DNA of 64,000 bases. Source: Streptomyces sp. PKU-EA00015 (GTDB lineage Bacteria; Actinomycetota; Actinomycetes; Streptomycetales; Streptomycetaceae). Positions within the stretch are counted from its first letter, which is position 1. Each line of letters begins with the position of its first letter. This document shows positions 60,103 to 64,000 of this stretch, piece after piece. A program made the translations under genes and the position numbers. Location: contig NZ_JABZEE010000001.1 of NCBI RefSeq assembly GCF_013387495.1, positions 1-64,000 of the forward strand. Reading direction: 5' to 3'. The notes under the pieces are model-generated. The model did not search any database. It was not told where the DNA came from and worked only from the letters and a program-made list of their open reading frames with translations.

Positions 60103-60917
60103 CGCACCGGGGCGAGGGAGAGGAAGTGGCGCAGGTAGCGGGGGTTGGTACGGCGCAGCGACAGCAGGACGTACAGGTCGGCGACGTTGAAGTCGGGGTC
60201 GTGCGCGGGGGCGCCGCAGACCCACGCGCCGAGCCGCAGATAGCCGCGCAGCAGGGGCGGGAGTTCGACGCGTCCCGCGGGGCGGGCGACGCCGTCCGCG
60301 TTCCAGAGCTTGTGCGGGGTGACCCAGTACTCCTCCGGGGCGAGGTTCTTGGCGCGCACGGTGTCCCAGGTCGCGGCGGCGAGCGTGCCGCCGTCGGCGA
60401 GCGGGAGGGAGCAGCAGCCGGCCAGCCAGTTGTGCCCGGTGCGGGTCATGTAGCGGGCGAGGCCGGCCCAGATCAGGGCGATGACGGCGCCGTTGCGGTG
60501 CAGGGGGTGCACGCAGGAGCGGCCGACCTCGACGAGGTCGTCCCGGATGGGCTCCAGCCGGGCGAGGTCGAACTCGCCCTCCGAGTAGAGGCGGCCGGCG
60601 ATGCGGGCGCGCTCGGGGGGCAGCAGCCGGTAGGTGCCGACGACGTCGCCGGTCACCGCCTCGCGGACGAGGAGGTGGTCGCAGTACGCGTCGAAGGCGT
60701 CGGTGTCGAGCCCCGGCTCCGGGCCGTCGAGGCGGGCGCCCATCTCTCCGGCGAACACCTGGTGGCGCAGCCGCTGGGCGGCGCGCACGTCCTCCTGGTC
60801 CCGGGCGAGCGAGACGATGTAGCGGGGCTCCTCGGCCTCGGGGGTGGGGGCCGGCGCCGGGGCGGGGGCCGGGATCAGGGCGGGCGCCGGGGCGGCGACG
60901 ACGGGCGATGCTGGCAT
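60099..60917 (-). CDS. Ornithine N-acyltransferase-like GNAT protein (OlsB-like)
   Basis: 272 residues. A Pro/Ala repeat (APAPAPAP) forms the first 30 residues, then the OlsB-type acyltransferase: RLRHQVFAGEMGARLD, CDHLLVREAVTGDVVGTYRLL, YSEGEFDL, and the strongly conserved VEVGRSCVHPLHRNGAVIALIW. OlsB makes lyso-ornithine lipid from ornithine and acyl-ACP. Coupling with the downstream PlsC-type gene gives the classical olsB-olsA pair of phosphorus-free membrane lipids. Confidence 0.87.
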   Translation of the reverse strand: MPASPVVAAPAPALIPAPAPAPAPTPEAEEPRYIVSLARDQEDVRAAQRLRHQVFAGEMGARLDGPEPGLDTDAFDAYCDHLLVREAVTGDVVGTYRLLPPERARIAGRLYSEGEFDLARLEPIRDDLVEVGRSCVHPLHRNGAVIALIWAGLARYMTRTGHNWLAGCCSLPLADGGTLAAATWDTVRAKNLAPEEYWVTPHKLWNADGVARPAGRVELPPLLRGYLRLGAWVCGAPAHDPDFNVADLYVLLSLRRTNPRYLRHFLSLAPVR

Positions 60918-61091
60918 GGCGGTCTCCTGTGCCGGACGAAGGGGACGGACCGCGGGTGCGGCGGCCCGGCTCCTTACTTCTTCCGTGGCCGGCTGGATTC
61001 GACATGACCGCCCGGCGGAGAGTGGATGTGCGAACGCTGAATGCCGGGCATTCGGCGTACGGATCCGTTCACCCTCCGGTGCCCCCGGGGG

Positions 61092-62339
61092 TCAGGGAAG
61101 CAGCGCGGCGGTGATGCGGTCGGAGGCGGTCCGCGCGGCGCGCCGCGGGTCCCGGCCCGTCAGGACGGCCGTCATGTACGGCTTGATCGGGTTGTCCGCC
61201 TCGACGTTCGCCCACTGCGGGGAGTTCGGGGTGGCTCTGCCCTGTGCCGCGCCGGCGGCCATGGCGGAGGTGCTCTCCTCGCCCTCCAGCTCGGCGGCGA
61301 GCGTGGTCTTGTTCGGCACGTAGTTCATCGTGCGGGCGAGGTCGAGCTGCCATGTGTCGCTCGCCAGGGCGGAGACCACCTCGACGGCGGCGGCCCGCTC
61401 GGCGGAGTTCTCGGGCACGATGAGGTCGGAGCCGCCGATGAAGACCGCGCCCGGCTCGGCAGCGGTCCGGCCGGGTACCGGGAAGAATCCGAGCTTGCCC
61501 TTGAGCGCGGGATTGGCCTGCTCGATGACGGTGGCCGCGCTGGGCACCGCGATCATCTGGGCGACCGTGCCCCTGGCGAAGACCTGGGCCTGGGGCGGGG
61601 TCTCCTCGTCGCCGTCCTTGGGTCCGGAGCCGTGCGACTGGAGCCGCTTGTAGAAGTCCATGCCGCGCAGGGCGGCCGGGGTGTGCAGCGCGCCCTCCCA
61701 TTCGCCGGCCCTCTCCACGGCGAGCTCGCCGCCCTCGTCCCAGATGAAGCCGGCCAGTGTGTACCAGTCCTGGCCGGACAGGTAGATGCCGTCGGTGCCC
61801 GCGGTGTTGAGCCGTTCGGAGACCTCCAGCCACTCCGCACGGGTCTTCGGCGGCTTCTCGACGCCGGCCTCGGCGAAGTGGTCCTTGTGGTAGATGACGA
61901 CGCGATTGGCCGCGTACCAGGGGATGCCGTACTGGGAGCCGTTGATGCTGCCCGGTTCCGCGAGACCGGGCAGCCAGTGCTCGTTGCCGAGGTCGCGGAC
62001 GGACTCGAGGGTGAGGTCGCGCAGGGCGCCGCTCTCGGCGTACTGGGCGACCTGGGTGTTGCCGACCTCGATGATCTCGGGGGCGTCGTCGCTCGCCAGG
62101 GCGGCGGTGACCTTCTTGCCGATGCCGGTCCACTCCTGGAAGGCGACGTCGAGCTCGATGCCGGGGTGCTGCTCCTCGAAGGCTTCGGTGAAGCGGTCGA
62201 GGAAGTCCTGGGAGACGCTGTCCTTCATCAGCCAGATGTGTACGGTGCGGGTGCCGGAGCCGCCGGGCACGAGCCCGCAGCCGCCGAGCGTGACCGCACA
62301 CACGAGAGCGGTGGACAGGACGAGCGCGCGGTTCTTCAC
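61092..62339 (-). CDS. ABC sugar transporter substrate-binding lipoprotein, orphan
   Basis: 415 residues from a GTG at 62339 (AAGGTG upstream). A lipobox (VTLGGCG, Cys about 21) is followed by a family-1 solute-binding fold (IWLMKDSVSQDFLDRFTEAFEEQHPGIEL, TALASDDAPEIIEVGNTQVAQYAESGAL, YGIPWYAANRVVIYHKDHF, FIGGSDLIVPENS). It resembles NgcE/DasA-type binders of N-acetylglucosamine or other sugars. No permease or ATPase genes accompany it, so it must use a system encoded elsewhere. A DasR-like site lies 82 bp upstream. Confidence 0.88.
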   Translation of the reverse strand: MKNRALVLSTALVCAVTLGGCGLVPGGSGTRTVHIWLMKDSVSQDFLDRFTEAFEEQHPGIELDVAFQEWTGIGKKVTAALASDDAPEIIEVGNTQVAQYAESGALRDLTLESVRDLGNEHWLPGLAEPGSINGSQYGIPWYAANRVVIYHKDHFAEAGVEKPPKTRAEWLEVSERLNTAGTDGIYLSGQDWYTLAGFIWDEGGELAVERAGEWEGALHTPAALRGMDFYKRLQSHGSGPKDGDEETPPQAQVFARGTVAQMIAVPSAATVIEQANPALKGKLGFFPVPGRTAAEPGAVFIGGSDLIVPENSAERAAAVEVVSALASDTWQLDLARTMNYVPNKTTLAAELEGEESTSAMAAGAAQGRATPNSPQWANVEADNPIKPYMTAVLTGRDPRRAARTASDRITAALLP

Positions 62340-62420
62340 GGCGTCACCTTCTGCGTGAGGGCACGGAGGACGGACCCGACATGGGGGGAAGCGCGCGCGC
62401 TCGCACGGGTGTGGCTGGAT

Positions 62421-62436
62421 TTTGGTATGGACCAAA
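62421..62436. promoter_or_regulatory. DasR-like (GntR/HutC) operator candidate
   Basis: TTTGGTATGGACCAAA matches the DasR core TGGTCTAGACCA at 10 of 12 positions and is palindromic in its outer six bases on each side. It lies 82 bp upstream of the binding-protein gene. Confidence 0.6.
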
Positions 62437-62630
62437 GGACCGGTCAACCCCCCGGGCCGGGCCGTGCGGGCCGGTATCACCGCGCGACCCGTCCGTCGTG
62501 ATGATGACGCTGCACCGCCCCGTAGCACTGGGGACCGACCTCGCGAACACATCAGCAGGCTGATCCGGGCTACGCGCCGACGCCCATAGCTTCTTGATCG
62601 AACCCCCCACGGTCAGGAGGCGCTTTCGAC

Positions 62631-63647
62631 ATGTACGGCAAGGCATTCGCTCCGGAGTACCAGGGCGATCTGGGCTCGGCGCTCGGCGTGAACTCCTCGT
62701 ACGACGAGGTCCTCACCACCGCGCTGCGCGCCCGGCACGAGGCGGGATCGGCCCGTGAGCGGGCCCGGGCCACGCTGGCACTCGCCGAGGCCAACCGGCG
62801 GCTGGGGCGCTCCGCCGACGCGAGGGCCGCGTGGCACGACAGCTACCGCTGCGCGCGCGAGGCCGGTGACCCGGCGGGGATGGCGTGGGCGCTGTGGAGC
62901 GGCGGGACGCTGGCACGGCAGTGCGGCGCCCTGCGGCTCGCGCGCAGGCTGCTGTCCGCCGCCGTCTCGTGCGCGGACGCGGCGGGCGACCGCATCGCCC
63001 ACGGCTACGCCCTCGCCGGTCTCGCCGAGACCGGCCGGATACAGGGCGACTACGCGGCCGTGGCCGACCTGCACGAGCAACTCCTGCGGCAGGCGCGGGC
63101 GCACGGCGAGTCGCGGCACATGGTGTGGGCGATGTCCGGCATCGCCCAGATGCACCGGAACACCGGCGACCACGCCACGGCGCTGGAGCTGTTCACGGAG
63201 TGCGTACGGATCGCGTCCGAGGCCGACGACGCCCGCGGGCGCGCCTGGTCGCTGCGCGGCATGGCCGACGTGCTGTCGCTGCGGGGCGCGACGGACCGGG
63301 CCCTCGGGCTGCTGACGCGGGCCGAAGCCGTCTGCCGGGAGATGGAGCTGGCGGGAGCGCTGGCGTACAACCACAAGATGCGCGGCAACGTCCTGTTCCG
63401 GGCCGGGCGTTACGAGGAGGCCTGCGCGGTCTACGGGTTGGCGCTGCGCGAGTTCGAGGAGATGGACGAGGCGCGGGGCGCGGCGCTGGCCCGCCTGGGC
63501 CTCGCCCGCTCACGCTTCCGCTGCGGCCGTCCACAGGACGAGAGCCTGGTCGAACTCACCGCCCTGGAGGGCGAGTTCGACCGCATCGGCCTGCGCGAGG
63601 CCCGCCGGACGGCTGCGTCGTTCCGCGCGGAGCTCCTGGCGGCGTGA
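62631..63647 (+). CDS. Tetratricopeptide repeat protein
   Basis: 338 residues from the ATG at 62631 with AGGAGG upstream. It is almost entirely TPR-like helices of about 40 residues (ARATLALAEANRRLGRSADARAAWHDSY; GYALAGLAETGRIQGDYAAVADLHEQLL; WAMSGIAQMHRNTGDHATALELFTECV; WSLRGMADVLSLRGATDRALGLLTRAE; YNHKMRGNVLFRAGRYEEACAVYGLAL). It has no DNA-binding or enzymatic domain, unlike TPR regulators of the AfsR/SARP type. It is probably a cytosolic scaffold. The start is well supported; the function is unknown. Confidence 0.85.
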   Translation: MYGKAFAPEYQGDLGSALGVNSSYDEVLTTALRARHEAGSARERARATLALAEANRRLGRSADARAAWHDSYRCAREAGDPAGMAWALWSGGTLARQCGALRLARRLLSAAVSCADAAGDRIAHGYALAGLAETGRIQGDYAAVADLHEQLLRQARAHGESRHMVWAMSGIAQMHRNTGDHATALELFTECVRIASEADDARGRAWSLRGMADVLSLRGATDRALGLLTRAEAVCREMELAGALAYNHKMRGNVLFRAGRYEEACAVYGLALREFEEMDEARGAALARLGLARSRFRCGRPQDESLVELTALEGEFDRIGLREARRTAASFRAELLAA

Positions 63648-63942
63648 GGTGGGGCGGGGCGGGACCTGCGCGGCCACGGCGGCGCAGGTACGGACAGGGC
63701 TCGGGCTGCGCCGCCACGTCGGGCCTCGCCCGCGCAGGGCGTCGTGGTGCGCACGGATCGCTTCGCGCGCCGGACGGCCCATCCGGGCGCGCGCCGGAGC
63801 GGCACCGGCTACCGCCGCTCCGACCGGCGGGAGGGCGCGGCCCGGGGTGGTCGCACGGGACCGTCGCCCGGACGCGACGCCTCGCGGGACGTCCTCCCGT
63901 GGGGCACCGTGGAGTGAACGCATCGAGAGGAGTACGACGCTC

Positions 63943-64000
63943 ATGTCGAACCACACCTACCGTGTCACCGAGATCGTGGGCACCTCCCCGGACGGCGTCG
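63943..64000 (+). CDS. Dodecin-family protein (5' end only)
   Basis: Only the first 19 codons lie in the window, from the ATG at 63943 with GAGAGGAG upstream. The sequence SNHTYRVTEIVGTSPDGV is the typical first strand of dodecin (TYRVTEIVGTSPEG). Dodecins are about 70 residues and form dodecamers that store flavin. The call rests on this short but characteristic stretch. The 295 bp before it hold no gene. Confidence 0.8.
   Translation, partial: MSNHTYRVTEIVGTSPDGV

Noticed and set aside
1..64000. CRISPR arrays, tRNA and rRNA genes
   Set aside because: The only regular short repeat is the 54-bp coding array at 350-620, which has no spacers. No cloverleaf or rRNA-like sequence was noticed.

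Overview
The window is chromosomal DNA from a high-GC actinomycete, almost certainly a Streptomyces. The support is G/C-rich third codon positions throughout, frequent GTG starts, AGGAGG-type ribosome sites, a Streptomyces-type ESX (type VII) locus, an ergothioneine operon and DmdR/IdeR-type iron boxes. No rRNA, tRNA or CRISPR array was seen.

Region 1 (1-20.1 kb) is a type VII secretion locus. On the minus strand lie an AAWKG-type coiled-coil protein (cut by the left edge), a small helical protein, the WXG100 pair EsxB/EsxA, EccB and EccD. The three-domain ATPase EccC is divergent on the plus strand. A four-gene minus-strand operon follows, read from 18.6 to 11.85 kb: a T7SS-associated protein, a membrane-anchored ricin-type lectin, an unusual beta-helix/AAA/AAA protein, and mycosin MycP. 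A second membrane-anchored lectin, of bulb (GNA) type, is divergent to this operon. Its membrane segment clearly resembles that of the ricin-type protein although the lectin folds are unrelated. EccE is not in the window.

Region 2 (20.2-27.4 kb) is a siderophore locus: a FhuF-like ferric-siderophore reductase divergent from an ATP-grasp ligase, two IucA/IucC synthetases and a PLP decarboxylase. The gene set matches PvsA-PvsB-PvsD-PvsE of vibrioferrin synthesis, without the PvsC exporter. Two iron-box-like sites lie between the divergent units.

Region 3 (27.6-48.2 kb) is a metal-resistance island. It opens with a recombinase set: an intact tyrosine recombinase, a small HTH protein that appears to start with CTG, and a frameshifted zinc-ribbon recombinase. 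The copper part has copZ, copA, csoR, a copper-storage four-helix-bundle protein, DUF305, DUF6153, DUF4396, an MFS pump and secreted metal proteins. At least six near-perfect CsoR operators link these units. Between copA and csoR sits a 3.4-kb element with perfect 34-bp inverted ends and a 5-bp target duplication (ATATC). It carries chrA, a split chrB, a truncated tauE and a truncated serine recombinase, but no transposase: a non-autonomous Tn3-family-like transposon carrying chromate resistance. The island ends with a decayed membrane-protein paralogue and a TetR gene divergent from two small membrane-protein genes.

Region 4 (48.5-64 kb) is ordinary Streptomyces chromosome: pirin, a TPR protein, a GH64 beta-1,3-glucanase behind a LacI-type operator, a flavin disulfide reductase divergent from thioredoxin, a bacterial PARG-like protein, the egtABCD operon, olsB-olsA for ornithine lipids, an orphan sugar-binding lipoprotein behind a DasR-like site, a TPR protein and the start of a dodecin gene.
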